From assembly GCF_025665335.1 (NCBI RefSeq), contig NZ_CP106869.1, positions 1,638,501-1,702,500 on the forward strand: DNA of 64,000 nucleotides, in the 5' to 3' direction. The number at the start of each line of letters is the position of its first letter. Position 1 is the stretch's first letter. Source of the DNA: Xanthomonas sp. AM6. GTDB taxonomy: Bacteria > Pseudomonadota > Gammaproteobacteria > Xanthomonadales > Xanthomonadaceae. Shown piece by piece: positions 46,038 through 55,040 of the stretch. The notes below the pieces were generated by a model. The model saw nothing but the letters and a program-made list of their open reading frames with translations. It did no database searches and was not told where the DNA came from. A program made the position numbers and the translations under genes.

Positions 46038-46472
46038 ATGTCGACGCACATCCATCTGCACCGCCGCGTCCAGGCCCTGTTGCCGGACGCGTTGGACACC
46101 CGCGGCCTGCACCGCGGCAATGCCGGCGCGGCGCTGGCGCGCAGCGCGCAGGCGGCGCTGGTCACCGCCGCCGACCGCGGCGGCGCGCTGTGGCTGCGGT
46201 TGGGCGAACGCAGCCGCCAGGCGCTGGCCGCGCAAGGCCTGGCGTTCCTGGCGGCGGCGCTGCAGGCCCGCGCCGCCTTGCCCGGCGAGGCCGAGCCCTG
46301 GCGCTACTGCGCATGGCGCGCGCTGCGCCGCGATTCGGCCTGGGCGCCGGCTGCCGGGCAGGACGCCCAGCCGGCGCACGGACCCGGGTTCGTGACCTGG
46401 GAGGCGCAAGGCCGCGCGCGGCTGCTGGTGCTGCCGGCGCAGGCGGCGCTGCTGTGCCGCTGGTGGCGGTGA
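46038..46472 (+). CDS. Hypothetical protein downstream of creD
   Basis: Not recognised. A 144-residue protein rich in Ala, Arg and Leu, with many Trp (LWLRLGERSRQALAAQGLAF, WRYCAWRALRRD, LLCRWWR). No signal peptide is visible. It follows creD by 25 bp and may be cotranscribed; a GAGGA element lies about seven bases before the ATG at 46038, whereas a GTG at 46017 would add seven residues. Codon use resembles its neighbours. The function is unknown; a link to the Cre response rests only on position. Confidence 0.6.
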   Translation: MSTHIHLHRRVQALLPDALDTRGLHRGNAGAALARSAQAALVTAADRGGALWLRLGERSRQALAAQGLAFLAAALQARAALPGEAEPWRYCAWRALRRDSAWAPAAGQDAQPAHGPGFVTWEAQGRARLLVLPAQAALLCRWWR

Positions 46473-46644
46473 GCGTGCGCCGTCGCTGGCGCAAGGGGGG
46501 AAGCCGTATCCCCGCACCCGAAGGTCATGACAGGACGCAGGACCGGGCACGGACGCCCAGCGCCAGGACGGCGCCAGGAGTCGCACCGACCAGGGCATCG
46601 CCAAGCCGGCAGCGCCAGGGAAACGCCTGCGGTAGAGTTCACGG

Positions 46645-47250
46645 ATGGACTCTCCGCTCTCCATCCAGCGCCTGCGCGGCGCGCAGATCGCTCCGTTCCT
46701 GGACGATGTGGCGCGGCTGCGCATCGCGGTGTTCCGCGACTGGCCCTACCTGTACGCCGGCGACCCGGGCTACGAGCGCGACTACCTGTCCGCCTACGCC
46801 GCCTCGCCGGACAGCGTGTTCGTGCTGGCGCGCGACGGCGACCGCGTGGTCGGTGCGTCCACCGGGCTGCCGCTGGGCGACGATGCCGAGGCATTCGGCG
46901 CGGCCTTCGCCGGCAGTGGCATCGCGGTGGCCGACGTGTTCTATTTCGGCGAATCGGTGCTGTTGCCCGAGTACCGCGGCCGCGGCGTCGGCCACGCCTT
47001 CTTCGACCATCGCCAGGCGCATGCGCGCGCGCTCGGCCGCTTCCGCCTGACCGCGTTCTGCGCGGTGGACCGCGACCCCGACGATCCGCGGTGCCCGCCC
47101 GGCTACCGCGGCAACGACGCGTTCTGGCGCAAGCGCGGCTACCAACCGCAGCCGTCGCTGCGCATGCAGTTGCCGTGGGAGGAACTGGACCGCGGCGAGA
47201 TCCCGCACACCCTGACGTTCTGGACCCGTCCGCTGGAGCCCGCCGCATGA
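46645..47250 (+). CDS. GNAT family N-acetyltransferase paired with nitrilase
   Basis: A 201-residue acetyltransferase. The acetyl-CoA site is ESVLLPEYRGRGVGHAFFDH. The N-terminal half has RLRIAVFRDWPYLYAGDPGY, and the C-terminal half has GNDAFWRKRGYQPQPSL. The gene overlaps the start of the next gene, a carbon-nitrogen hydrolase, by four bases (ATGA). Paired or fused GNAT/nitrilase genes are common in proteobacteria, so the two probably act on the same nitrogen compound, but the substrate is unknown. Confidence 0.88.
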   Translation: MDSPLSIQRLRGAQIAPFLDDVARLRIAVFRDWPYLYAGDPGYERDYLSAYAASPDSVFVLARDGDRVVGASTGLPLGDDAEAFGAAFAGSGIAVADVFYFGESVLLPEYRGRGVGHAFFDHRQAHARALGRFRLTAFCAVDRDPDDPRCPPGYRGNDAFWRKRGYQPQPSLRMQLPWEELDRGEIPHTLTFWTRPLEPAA

Positions 47251-48134
47251 AGATCGCCGTCGCCAAGTACCCGATCGGTGCGCCGGTCGATTTCGCCGCC
47301 TTCGCCGACAAGCAGGCGGCCTTGATCGGGCAGGCCGCGCAGGCCGGCGCGCAGCTGGCGGTGCTGCCGGAATACCTGTCGCTGGAACTGGCCGCGACCT
47401 TCGCCGCGGCCGTGGCCGAGGACCTGCCGGCCTCGCTGGCGGCGATCCAGGCGCTGCATCCGCAGTACCTGGCGCTGTTCGCGCAGCTGGCGCAGCGGCA
47501 CCGCCTGCACCTGGTCGCCGGCAGTTTCCTGCTGGCCAGCGGCGAGGGCCGCTACCGCAACCGCGCCTACTGGTTCGCGCCCGACGGCCGCCACGGCTGG
47601 CAGGACAAGTTGCAGCTGACCGGCTTCGAGAAGGCCACTGGCCTGATCGAGGGCGGCGACGCGCTGAAGGTGTTCGCGGCAGACGACGGCGTGCGCGCCG
47701 GTGTGGCGGTCTGCTACGACAGCGAGTTCCCGCTGCCGGTGCGCGCCCAGTACGAGGCCGGCGCGCGGCTGCTGGTGGTGCCCAGCTGCACCGACACCGA
47801 GGCCGGCGCCACCCGCGTGCGCGTGGGCTGCCTGGCGCGCGCGCTGGAGAACCGCCTCTTCGTCGCCCAGTCGGTGACCGCCGGCCTGGCCGAATGGAGC
47901 CCGGCGCTGGACGTGAACACCGGCGAGGCGGCGATCTACGCGCCGATGGACGCCGGTTTCCCGGCCGACGGCATCGTCGCGCAGACCCGCGGCGAGCAGG
48001 TCTGGGCGCTGGCCGAGCTGGACTTCGCCGCGTTCGAGGCCAGCCGCGCCCACGCCCAGGTCGCCAACGACCGCGACTGGCGCGGCCAGCTGGCGCCGGC
48101 CCTGGTGCGGGCAGAGTTGGGTAGCTTCGAGTAG
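47247..48134 (+). CDS. Carbon-nitrogen hydrolase (nitrilase superfamily)
   Basis: A 295-residue hydrolase. The Glu-Lys-Cys triad is visible as LPEYLSLE, QDKLQLTGFE and VCYDSEFPL. It also has the usual C-terminal NTGEAAIYAPMD region. Members split amides, nitriles or carbamoyl groups in the cytosol; this branch is close to proteins annotated only as predicted amidohydrolase. Its start overlaps the GNAT gene, so translation is coupled. The frame is open upstream, but the ATG at 47247 gives the conserved N terminus MKIAVAKYPI. Confidence 0.92.
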   Translation: MKIAVAKYPIGAPVDFAAFADKQAALIGQAAQAGAQLAVLPEYLSLELAATFAAAVAEDLPASLAAIQALHPQYLALFAQLAQRHRLHLVAGSFLLASGEGRYRNRAYWFAPDGRHGWQDKLQLTGFEKATGLIEGGDALKVFAADDGVRAGVAVCYDSEFPLPVRAQYEAGARLLVVPSCTDTEAGATRVRVGCLARALENRLFVAQSVTAGLAEWSPALDVNTGEAAIYAPMDAGFPADGIVAQTRGEQVWALAELDFAAFEASRAHAQVANDRDWRGQLAPALVRAELGSFE

Positions 48135-48424
48135 GCGGCTGGTCGATCCGCGCGCAGGCGCGTTGGCTGGGCAGGCCGTCAACCGGCGCTGCGCCAGCGC
48201 GTGGCGGTGGCAGCGCCGCCAGCGCGGCCTTGCGCCCGATGTGGTCGCCGACATGGCCGACCGCGCCGAGCCCAGCGCTCGCGCGCCGGAAACCAGCAAC
48301 GCGAACGGCGCTTGAAACGCCGCCAAGACCCGCGACGCAGCGGCATGCGCCGCGCCAGCACACGCCATCCGAACGCACGTTGCGTTCTGCTGTCGCCTCC
48401 CTCCATTGCCGACACCTTCCCCCG

Positions 48425-49507
48425 ATGCCCAAGATCCTGCAGCCGCACGCCGTGCGCCTCGAATTCGCTCCCGGCGCCCTGGTCCACGCCAACCTGTCCG
48501 GCGCCGCCTGCACCGACGACTGGCTGTGGGTGGCCGGCGACGAGGCCTGCGCGGTCGACCGCCTGCACGCCATGACCCCGCTCGGCGAGGAAACGCTGCG
48601 CTTCGGCGAAGGCCGCAGCTTCGCCCTCGGCGATCTGCTCGACCTGCCCGGCGACCACGACGACGAGGCCGACCTGGAAGGCATGGCGCTGTCGCCGGGC
48701 TACCTGTGGGTGGTCGGCTCGCACGGCATGAAACGCAAGAACGCCAAGCCCGACCGCGACGACGCCGACAACGGCAAGCGCCTGGCCAAGCTCAAGCTCG
48801 ACGCCAACCGTCGCCTGCTCGCCTGCCTGCCGATCGAGCGCGACGCCGACGGCGCGCCGCAGCTGGTGCGCGAAACCGCCGATGGCCGCCGCGCGCTGCG
48901 CCTGCAGGGCGACGCCAAGCACAACCAGCTCACCGAACTGCTCGCCGACGACCCGCATTTCGGCGCCTATCTGAAGATCCCCGGCAAGGACAACGGTTTC
49001 GACATCGAGGGCATGGCGGTGGACGGCCAGCGCCTGCTGCTGGGCCTGCGCGGCCCGGTGCTGCGCGGCTGGGCCGGGCTGCTGGAGATCGCGGTGGAGG
49101 CGCACCACGACCGCCTGCGGCTGCTCCCGCTGGACGGGGAGGGCACCCTGCTGCGCAAGCATTTCCTGCAACTGGGCGGGCTCGGCGTGCGCGACCTGCA
49201 TTTCCATGGCGAGGACCTGTACCTGCTGGCCGGCCCGACCATGGTGCTCAATGGCGAGATCCGCCTGTTCCGCTGGCCCGGCGCGCGCGCGGCGCTGGCG
49301 GCCAACCGCGCGCCGGTGCGGTTCCAGCGCGAGCTGGTCAAGTCGCTGGCGCTGCCGCACGGCGAGGACAGCGATCGCGCCGAAGCGCTGTGCAACCTGC
49401 CGCCGGCGCTGACCGGCGGCGCGCCCGGCTGGCTGGTGCTGTACGACGCGCCGGGGCCGCAGCGCAGCGACGGCGAGTGCGTCGTGCATGGCGACCTGCT
49501 GCGCTAG
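48425..49507 (+). CDS. DUF3616 domain protein
   Basis: A 360-residue protein with the DUF3616 look, likely a beta-propeller: DDWLWVAGDEACAVDRL, DEADLEGMALSPGYLWVVGS, NGFDIEGMAVDGQRLLLGLR and LGVRDLHFHGEDLYLLAG show the recurring blade strands. There is no signal peptide. The function of the family is unknown. ATG at 48425 was chosen on the conserved N-terminal region; the upstream frame is low-complexity. It stands alone, with an inverted REP pair downstream and gltX after that. Confidence 0.85.
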   Translation: MPKILQPHAVRLEFAPGALVHANLSGAACTDDWLWVAGDEACAVDRLHAMTPLGEETLRFGEGRSFALGDLLDLPGDHDDEADLEGMALSPGYLWVVGSHGMKRKNAKPDRDDADNGKRLAKLKLDANRRLLACLPIERDADGAPQLVRETADGRRALRLQGDAKHNQLTELLADDPHFGAYLKIPGKDNGFDIEGMAVDGQRLLLGLRGPVLRGWAGLLEIAVEAHHDRLRLLPLDGEGTLLRKHFLQLGGLGVRDLHFHGEDLYLLAGPTMVLNGEIRLFRWPGARAALAANRAPVRFQRELVKSLALPHGEDSDRAEALCNLPPALTGGAPGWLVLYDAPGPQRSDGECVVHGDLLR

Positions 49508-49563
49508 CGCCTATCCCGATCGGGTGACAGGCCCTGCGTGAACCACCAGGGTTCTAGGCCTTT

Positions 49564-49631
49564 TGTAGGAGCGGCTTCAGCCGCGACGGGCATTACCGGT
49601 AGTGCCTGTCGCGGCTGAAGCCGCTCCGACA
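49564..49631. repeat. Inverted REP pair upstream of gltX
   Basis: Left arm TGTAGGAGCGGCTTCAGCCG starts at 49564, right arm (TGTCGCGGCTGAAGCCGCTC) ends at 49631; spacing is about 20 bases. Unlike the other three inverted pairs, this one lies between genes in the same direction (DUF3616 and gltX), about 95 bases before the gltX start. Confidence 0.88.
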
Positions 49632-49727
49632 ATGGAAAAGCCCAGGCACGGCGCCGCACTGCCTCTCCGGGCAATGCAAGGCACGGCGGGGTAAAATCGC
49701 CCGATTCCCGTTTGCTCCGAGCGTTCC

Positions 49728-51134
49728 ATGGCCTGCCGCACCCGTTTCGCCCCCAGTCCCACCGGTTACCTGCACATCGGCGGCGCGCGCACCGCGCTGT
49801 ACTGCTGGCTGGAGGCGCGCCACCGCGGCGGCGAGTTCGTGCTGCGCATCGAGGACACCGACCGCGAGCGCAGCACCCAGGCGGCGATCGACGCGATCCT
49901 GGACGCGATGGACTGGCTGGGCCTGGACTACGACCAAGGCCCGGTCTACCAGACCCAGCGCATCGCCCGCTACCAGGAAGTGGCCGCGCAACTGCTCGCC
50001 GCCGGCAAGGCCTATTACGCCTACGAGACCCGCGAGGAACTGGACGCGATGCGCGAAGCGGCGATGGCCAAGCAGGAAAAGCCCCGCTACAACGGCGCGG
50101 CGCGCGAGCAGAACCTGCCGCACCGCGACGATCCGAACCGCGTCATCCGCTTCAAGAACCCCGAAGGCGGCAGCGTGGTGTTCGACGACCTGATCAAGGG
50201 CCGCATCGAGATCGCCAACAGCGAGCTCGACGACATGGTGATCCTGCGCCCCGACGGCTACCCCACCTACAACTTCGCGGTGGTGGTGGACGACTGGGAC
50301 ATGGGCATCACCGAGGTGATCCGCGGCGACGACCACATCAACAACACCCCGCGCCAGATCAACATCTACGAAGCGCTGGGCGCGCCGGTGCCGAGGTTCG
50401 CGCACATGCCGATGATCCTGGACGAGCAGGGCGCCAAGCTGTCCAAGCGCACCGGCGCGGCCGACGTGATGCAGTACAGGGACGCCGGCTACCTGCCGCA
50501 CGCGCTGATCAACTACCTGGCGCGGCTGGGCTGGTCGCACGGCGACCAGGAGCTGTTCGGCCGCCAGGAGCTGATCGACCTGTTCGACGTCAAGGACGTC
50601 AACTCCAAGGCCGCGCGGCTGGACATGGCCAAGCTCGGCTGGGTCAACCAGCATTACCTGAAGACCGACGACCCGGCCACGATCGCGCCGCAGCTGGAGT
50701 ACCAGCTGGCCAAGCTCGGCATCGACCCGGCCGCCGGCCCGGCCGCCGCCGACGTGGTGCTGGCGCTGCGCGAGCGCGTGCAGACGCTGAAGGACATGGC
50801 CGAGAAGGCGGTGGTCTGGTACCGGCCGCTGGAGAGCTACGACGAGGCGGCCGTGGCCAAGCACCTCAAGCCCGGCGCCGAACTGGCCCTGGGCAAGGCG
50901 CGCGAGCTGCTGGCCGCGCTGGAGCAGTGGAGCGTGGACGCCGTCTCGGCCGCGCTGCACGAGGCCGCCGCGGCACTGGAGATCGGCATGGGCAAGGTCG
51001 CGCAGCCGCTGCGCGTGGCCATCACCGGCACCCAGGTCAGCCCGGACATCTCCTACACGGTGTACCTGGCCGGGCGCGAGCAGGCCTTGAAACGCATCGA
51101 CGCCGCGCTCATCAAGATCCCAGCGGGAAGCTGA
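49728..51134 (+). CDS. gltX: Glutamyl-tRNA synthetase
   Basis: A 468-residue class I aminoacyl-tRNA synthetase charging tRNA-Glu. The HIGH-type motif is [15 protein letters not shown] and the KMSKS-type motif [20 protein letters not shown] at the start and the [15 protein letters not shown] segment are typical. Length is normal for bacterial GltX (about 465-470). It is discriminating or non-discriminating unknown. The ATG at 49728 starts the conserved core with a short leader. A Fur-family gene follows 17 bp downstream in the same direction, so both may be cotranscribed. Confidence 0.97.
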   Translation: MACRTRFAPSPTGYLHIGGARTALYCWLEARHRGGEFVLRIEDTDRERSTQAAIDAILDAMDWLGLDYDQGPVYQTQRIARYQEVAAQLLAAGKAYYAYETREELDAMREAAMAKQEKPRYNGAAREQNLPHRDDPNRVIRFKNPEGGSVVFDDLIKGRIEIANSELDDMVILRPDGYPTYNFAVVVDDWDMGITEVIRGDDHINNTPRQINIYEALGAPVPRFAHMPMILDEQGAKLSKRTGAADVMQYRDAGYLPHALINYLARLGWSHGDQELFGRQELIDLFDVKDVNSKAARLDMAKLGWVNQHYLKTDDPATIAPQLEYQLAKLGIDPAAGPAAADVVLALRERVQTLKDMAEKAVVWYRPLESYDEAAVAKHLKPGAELALGKARELLAALEQWSVDAVSAALHEAAAALEIGMGKVAQPLRVAITGTQVSPDISYTVYLAGREQALKRIDAALIKIPAGS

Positions 51135-51151
51135 TTCCCCGGAGAACCGCC

Positions 51152-51652
51152 ATGTCCAGCAAGAAGACCGCCTGCACCGAGCCGCACCACCACGTCCACG
51201 ACGCCGACGACTTCGTCAAGGTGGTGGAGCGGGTGAGCCGCGAACGCGGGCTGCGGCTGACGCCGATCCGGGCCAACGTGCTGCGGCTGATCGCCGAGGC
51301 GGCGCGCCCGGTGAAGGCCTACGAACTGCTGGAATGGGTGCGCGAAGGCAAGAGCGTGGGCGCCGACGCGCCGCCCACCGTGTACCGTGCGCTGGATTTC
51401 CTGATGGCCAACGGCTTCGTGCACAAGCTCGAGTCGGTCAACGCCTTCGTCGCCTGCCACCATCCCAGCAGCGCCCAGCACTCGGTGCCGTTCCTGATCT
51501 GCGACCGCTGCCACAGCGCGGTCGAACTGGAGGACCGCGACGTGGTCGCGCAGCTGGAACAGCGCGCCAAGGCGCTGGGCTTCCAGCCGCAGGCGCAGAC
51601 CCTGGAAGTGCATGGCCTGTGCGCGCGCTGCGCGGGGTCGGCGAACCTGTGA
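51152..51652 (+). CDS. zur: Fur-family metalloregulator, probable Zur
   Basis: A 166-residue regulator. It has a winged-helix domain (RGLRLTPIRANVLRLIAEAA, PPTVYRALDFLMANGFVHKL) and a metal-binding dimerisation domain with two CxxC pairs, ICDRCHSAVE and LCARCAGS, plus HHPSSAQHS. The His-rich start (EPHHHVHDAD) and the pattern ARPVKAYELLEWVR are typical of Zur rather than Fur or PerR. It should repress zinc uptake genes when zinc is bound (family knowledge). GGAG lies nine bases before the ATG at 51152. It lies 17 bp after gltX. Confidence 0.88.
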   Translation: MSSKKTACTEPHHHVHDADDFVKVVERVSRERGLRLTPIRANVLRLIAEAARPVKAYELLEWVREGKSVGADAPPTVYRALDFLMANGFVHKLESVNAFVACHHPSSAQHSVPFLICDRCHSAVELEDRDVVAQLEQRAKALGFQPQAQTLEVHGLCARCAGSANL

Positions 51653-51895
51653 ATCTGCAGGGCCTGTTCCGCCATTCCATGGCCTCTGCTGCGTAGCGTC
51701 GGCAGGGCGCCGGGTCGCTCCTTCGACCCATGCGCAACCGCCTTGCGCAGGCGACGCAGGGCGACCGGCCGCATGGCCCCGATCGCACGCGTGGCGATTG
51801 ATGCGCGGGGCTTCCAGGCCTATGTGGGCTGCGCCGGCTGGTGGTGGCGCGCGAGCAGGCCTAGAGTCGGGCTACACCCCAGCAAGGAGTCCCCC

Positions 51896-52366
51896 ATGAA
51901 CCTGTTCGCCACCGCGATGTCGTTGTCGATGACGGCCGCTGCCGTGCCGGGCGAGGAAGGCAAGCCGATCAAGGTGACCAGGGCCGGCACGTCCGCCTCG
52001 GCGAAGGGGCCGGCCGACTACTTCACCGGCAGCGTGCGCATCGACGCGCCGTTCCATACCGACGCCCCGGCGCGCGTGGGCGGCGCCACCGTCAGCTTCG
52101 AGCCCGGCGCGCGCACCGCCTGGCATACCCATCCGCTGGGTCAGACCCTGATCGTCACCGCCGGCGTCGGCCGCGTGCAGGAATGGGGCAAGCCGGCGCA
52201 GGAAATCCGTCCCGGCGACATCGTGTGGATCCCGCCGGGCGTGAAGCACTGGCATGGCGCCACGGCGCAGGTGGCGATGACACACATCGCGATCGCCGAG
52301 TCGCTGGACGGATCGCCGGTGGCGTGGCTGGAGCAGGTGTCCGACGAGCAGTACCGCGGCGGGTGA
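51896..52366 (+). CDS. Cupin protein similar to manganese hydroxynitrile lyases
   Basis: A 156-residue single-domain cupin. The metal-site motifs are [20 protein letters not shown] and [10 protein letters not shown], closely resembling the small manganese cupins (acidobacterial GtHNL/AcHNL (R)-mandelonitrile lyases and relatives). In most organisms the natural substrate is unknown. The N terminus ([19 protein letters not shown]) could be a short signal peptide, but it lacks basic residues. AAGGAG lies 9 bases before the ATG. The gene is monocistronic. Confidence 0.9.
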   Translation: MNLFATAMSLSMTAAAVPGEEGKPIKVTRAGTSASAKGPADYFTGSVRIDAPFHTDAPARVGGATVSFEPGARTAWHTHPLGQTLIVTAGVGRVQEWGKPAQEIRPGDIVWIPPGVKHWHGATAQVAMTHIAIAESLDGSPVAWLEQVSDEQYRGG

Positions 52367-52559
52367 CGGCGGCGTTCCAGCGAACGGGCGATCGCGCGCG
52401 CGACGACGGCGCGGGCGGGTCGTCGTCACCGGCGCCGGCCGCGTGCGCACAGCGCCGTCGCTGCGGCGAAGGCCACCGTTCGGCGCGTCGGCGTGGCGAA
52501 GAAGCGAGGGATGGGCGCGAATGCCGCCTGGCGTCCGCGCAACGGCAGCGGTCTGCCGG

Positions 52560-52955
52560 TCAGGCCGGCGCGTCGCCGCTGGCCGCTCGCGCGTGACCGT
52601 CCGCCGCCGCGCGCAGGCAGCGGACCAGATGCTCCGGGGAGAACGGCTTGGCGACCACCGGCAGGTGGCGCAGGTCCTCGCGGATGCCCTGCAGCCCATA
52701 GCCGGTGGCGAACACCAGCGGCAGGCCGCGAGCGCGTAGCGCCTCGGCGACAGGGAACACCTGCTGCCCGCCGATGTTGACGTCGAGCAGGGCGATGTCG
52801 AACCCGCCCTGTTCGACCGCCTGCAGCGCCGCCGGCACCGTGGCCACGTTGGCGATCACCTCCCAGCCCTGCATGGTCAGGATGCCCTCGATCATCATCG
52901 CCACCAGGCTCTCGTCCTCGACGATCAGGACGCGCAGGGGTTCGGTCGGTTGCAT
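52560..52955 (-). CDS. Single-domain response regulator
   Basis: A 131-residue receiver without output domain. The acidic pair is in VLIVEDESLVAMM, phosphoacceptor Asp in IALLDVNIGG, switch Thr/Ser region in LVFATGYG and lysine in VVAKPFSPEHL. This is the form usually partnered with HWE kinases, acting as a phosphate relay or sink. The gene starts eight bases after the kinase gene stop, so they form one operon. Its output partner is not in this window. Confidence 0.92.
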   Translation of the reverse strand: MQPTEPLRVLIVEDESLVAMMIEGILTMQGWEVIANVATVPAALQAVEQGGFDIALLDVNIGGQQVFPVAEALRARGLPLVFATGYGLQGIREDLRHLPVVAKPFSPEHLVRCLRAAADGHARAASGDAPA

Positions 52956-52963
52956 CGAGGCGT

Positions 52964-54757
52964 TCAATTCAGTGGGAAACGCATGCGGCAGCGCATGCCG
53001 CCAGGCGCGAAGGCGAACTCGACGTTCCCGCCGAGTTCGCTGGCGATGCAGCGGTCGATGAAGCGGGTGCCGAAGCCGCGCGTGGCCGGCGCCGCCACCA
53101 CCGGGCCGCCGGTCTCGTGCCAGGAAAGGGCGAAAGCGCCGGCGTCCACCGTCCATTGCAACTCCACCTGCCCCGATTCGCACGACAGCGCGCCGTACTT
53201 CGCCGCGTTGGTCGCCAGTTCGTGCAGCACCATGCACAGCGCGAGGGCGATGCGCGGCGACAGCACCGCTTCCGGTCCGTTGCGGCGGATCCGCTCGCGG
53301 CCGGCGAGGGCGTAGGGCTCCAGCTCGGTCTCCAACAACTCGTCGATTCCCAGGCCGGTCCAGCTGCGCCGGGTCAGCAGGTCATGCGCCTTGCTGAGCG
53401 CGAGCAGACGCCCCTGGAACTTGTCCAGGAACTCGCTGGGCTCGGGCGAGGCGCGGAAGGTCTGGAAGGCGATCGATTGCACCGAGGCCAGGCTGTTCTT
53501 GACCCGGTGGTTGAGCTCGTGGATCAGCGCCTGCTGCTCTTCTTCGGCGCGTTTGCGGGTGGTGATGTCGACCAGCATGTTGACCGCGCCGATGACCGTG
53601 CCGTCCTCGTCGCGCAGCGGGGTCGGGAACGGCATGAAGGGCACCCGGGTTCCGTCGGGGCGCTCTGCGATCGCCTCCACGCCGCGGATCTCGCGCTGTT
53701 CCCTGAGCGCGACGGCCATCGGGCACTGGTCGTGCGGCAGCGGCGTGCCGTCGGCTTCGTACAGGCGCCAGGTCACGCACCATTCGTCGCTGCCGAGCAC
53801 CGGCCGGCGGCCGGAAAAGTCGATCGCCGCCTCGTTGAAGAAGGTGATCTTGCCCTGGGCGTCGGTCATGTAGATCGCCGCCGGGAGCGCGTTGAGGATC
53901 TGCCGCAGCTGGTGCTCGCGCTCGCGCAGCGCTTCGTTGGCCAGGTGCTGTTCGGTGACGTCGACGGTGAAGCAGCGGGTGTTGACGAACGCACCATTGG
54001 CGTAGCGCGCGTTGGAGGTGATCTGCACGTGGCGGATCGAACCGTCGCGCGCGCGCAGGCGCGCGCTGCGCTTGTCGATCTTCTGCCCGGCGAGCAGGTC
54101 GCGCAGGATCTGCTCGATCACGTCCGCATCGACGTGGAAATCGCGGATCGAGCGCCCGACGTACTCCTCGGCCGGGTAGCCCAGCAGGTCCAGTTCGGCC
54201 TGGTTGGCGCGCACGATCGTGCCGTCGCCGGCCACCAGGTGCAGCCCGACCGCGCAGTTCTCGAAGAAGTCCTCCAGGTCCCGCTGGTATTGCCGGTTCT
54301 TTTCCTCGGCGCGCTTGTGCTCGGTGACGTCGCGGAAGCAGTTGACCGCGCCGGTGATGCGGCCGTGGCTGTCGCGCAGCGCCTCGATGTCGACCATCAC
54401 GGTCCTGCGCGAGCCATCCTCGTGCGCCACCACGACTTCGCGGCCATGGCAGGATTCGCCGGTCAGCAGCGCGGTGGCCATCGGCGTGCGCTCGTGCGGC
54501 AACCATTCGCCGTTGGCCAGGAACAGGCGGTGCGCGCCGCAATAGCGCTCGTGGCGATCGCCCAGTCGCGGCGCGCGTCCCCACAGCCGGGCGGCGTGGC
54601 GGTTGTAGCGCAGGATGGTGCCGTCGACTGCGCAGACGTAGATGCCGGCGGGGATGGCATCCAGGACGCCCTGGTCGGCCTCGGCCAGCGCCTGCAGGCT
54701 GTTCGGCCGGTACAGCTCGTCGGGGGTGTCGACCATCGGTTCGACGGTGACGGACAT
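52964..54757 (-). CDS. HWE-type sensor histidine kinase with three PAS domains
   Basis: A 597-residue soluble kinase with no membrane span. Three PAS domains cover about residues 25-390: AGIYVCAVDGTILRYNRHAA, VGLHLVAGDGTIVRANQAE and AAIYMTDAQGKITFFNEAA. The HWE kinase core is ALIHELNHRVKNSLASVQSI (phosphoacceptor His), with LHELATNAAKYGAL as N-box and LSWHETGGP supplying the Trp-x-Glu that names the family, then RGFGTRFIDRC. PAS domains probably bind a cofactor or respond to redox/light, but no Cys for flavin adduct (LOV NCRFL) is seen. Signal is unknown. Confidence 0.92.
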   Translation of the reverse strand: MSVTVEPMVDTPDELYRPNSLQALAEADQGVLDAIPAGIYVCAVDGTILRYNRHAARLWGRAPRLGDRHERYCGAHRLFLANGEWLPHERTPMATALLTGESCHGREVVVAHEDGSRRTVMVDIEALRDSHGRITGAVNCFRDVTEHKRAEEKNRQYQRDLEDFFENCAVGLHLVAGDGTIVRANQAELDLLGYPAEEYVGRSIRDFHVDADVIEQILRDLLAGQKIDKRSARLRARDGSIRHVQITSNARYANGAFVNTRCFTVDVTEQHLANEALREREHQLRQILNALPAAIYMTDAQGKITFFNEAAIDFSGRRPVLGSDEWCVTWRLYEADGTPLPHDQCPMAVALREQREIRGVEAIAERPDGTRVPFMPFPTPLRDEDGTVIGAVNMLVDITTRKRAEEEQQALIHELNHRVKNSLASVQSIAFQTFRASPEPSEFLDKFQGRLLALSKAHDLLTRRSWTGLGIDELLETELEPYALAGRERIRRNGPEAVLSPRIALALCMVLHELATNAAKYGALSCESGQVELQWTVDAGAFALSWHETGGPVVAAPATRGFGTRFIDRCIASELGGNVEFAFAPGGMRCRMRFPLN

Positions 54758-55040
54758 GGGCAGGGGTATCTGGAAGTAGAGGCCAAAGTCTAGTCAGTTC
54801 CGGGTGTGTGTGCCCTTCACACGGCTGCAAGGCCATCCCCGCCGCGGCGCGCGTCCCTCGGGGCCGGCAGCGGCGGGACCGGCGCCGGCGGCCTGCGGGA
54901 ACGGTGGCGCCGGCCAGGCTCGAGGGCCGCCCGTGGGAGCGACCAGGCCAGCCGGGCACGGCCGATGGCCGAGGGCGATGCGGCGTCCGCGCCGAGCGGG
55001 ATTGCGCTCGGGCCGGCGACGATCCGGCGCCCGCGGTCGG

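Noticed and set aside
54758..55040. Gene between the HWE kinase and the phosphoesterase
   Set aside because: Several overlapping frames are open, but all have shadow-like composition and no ribosome site.
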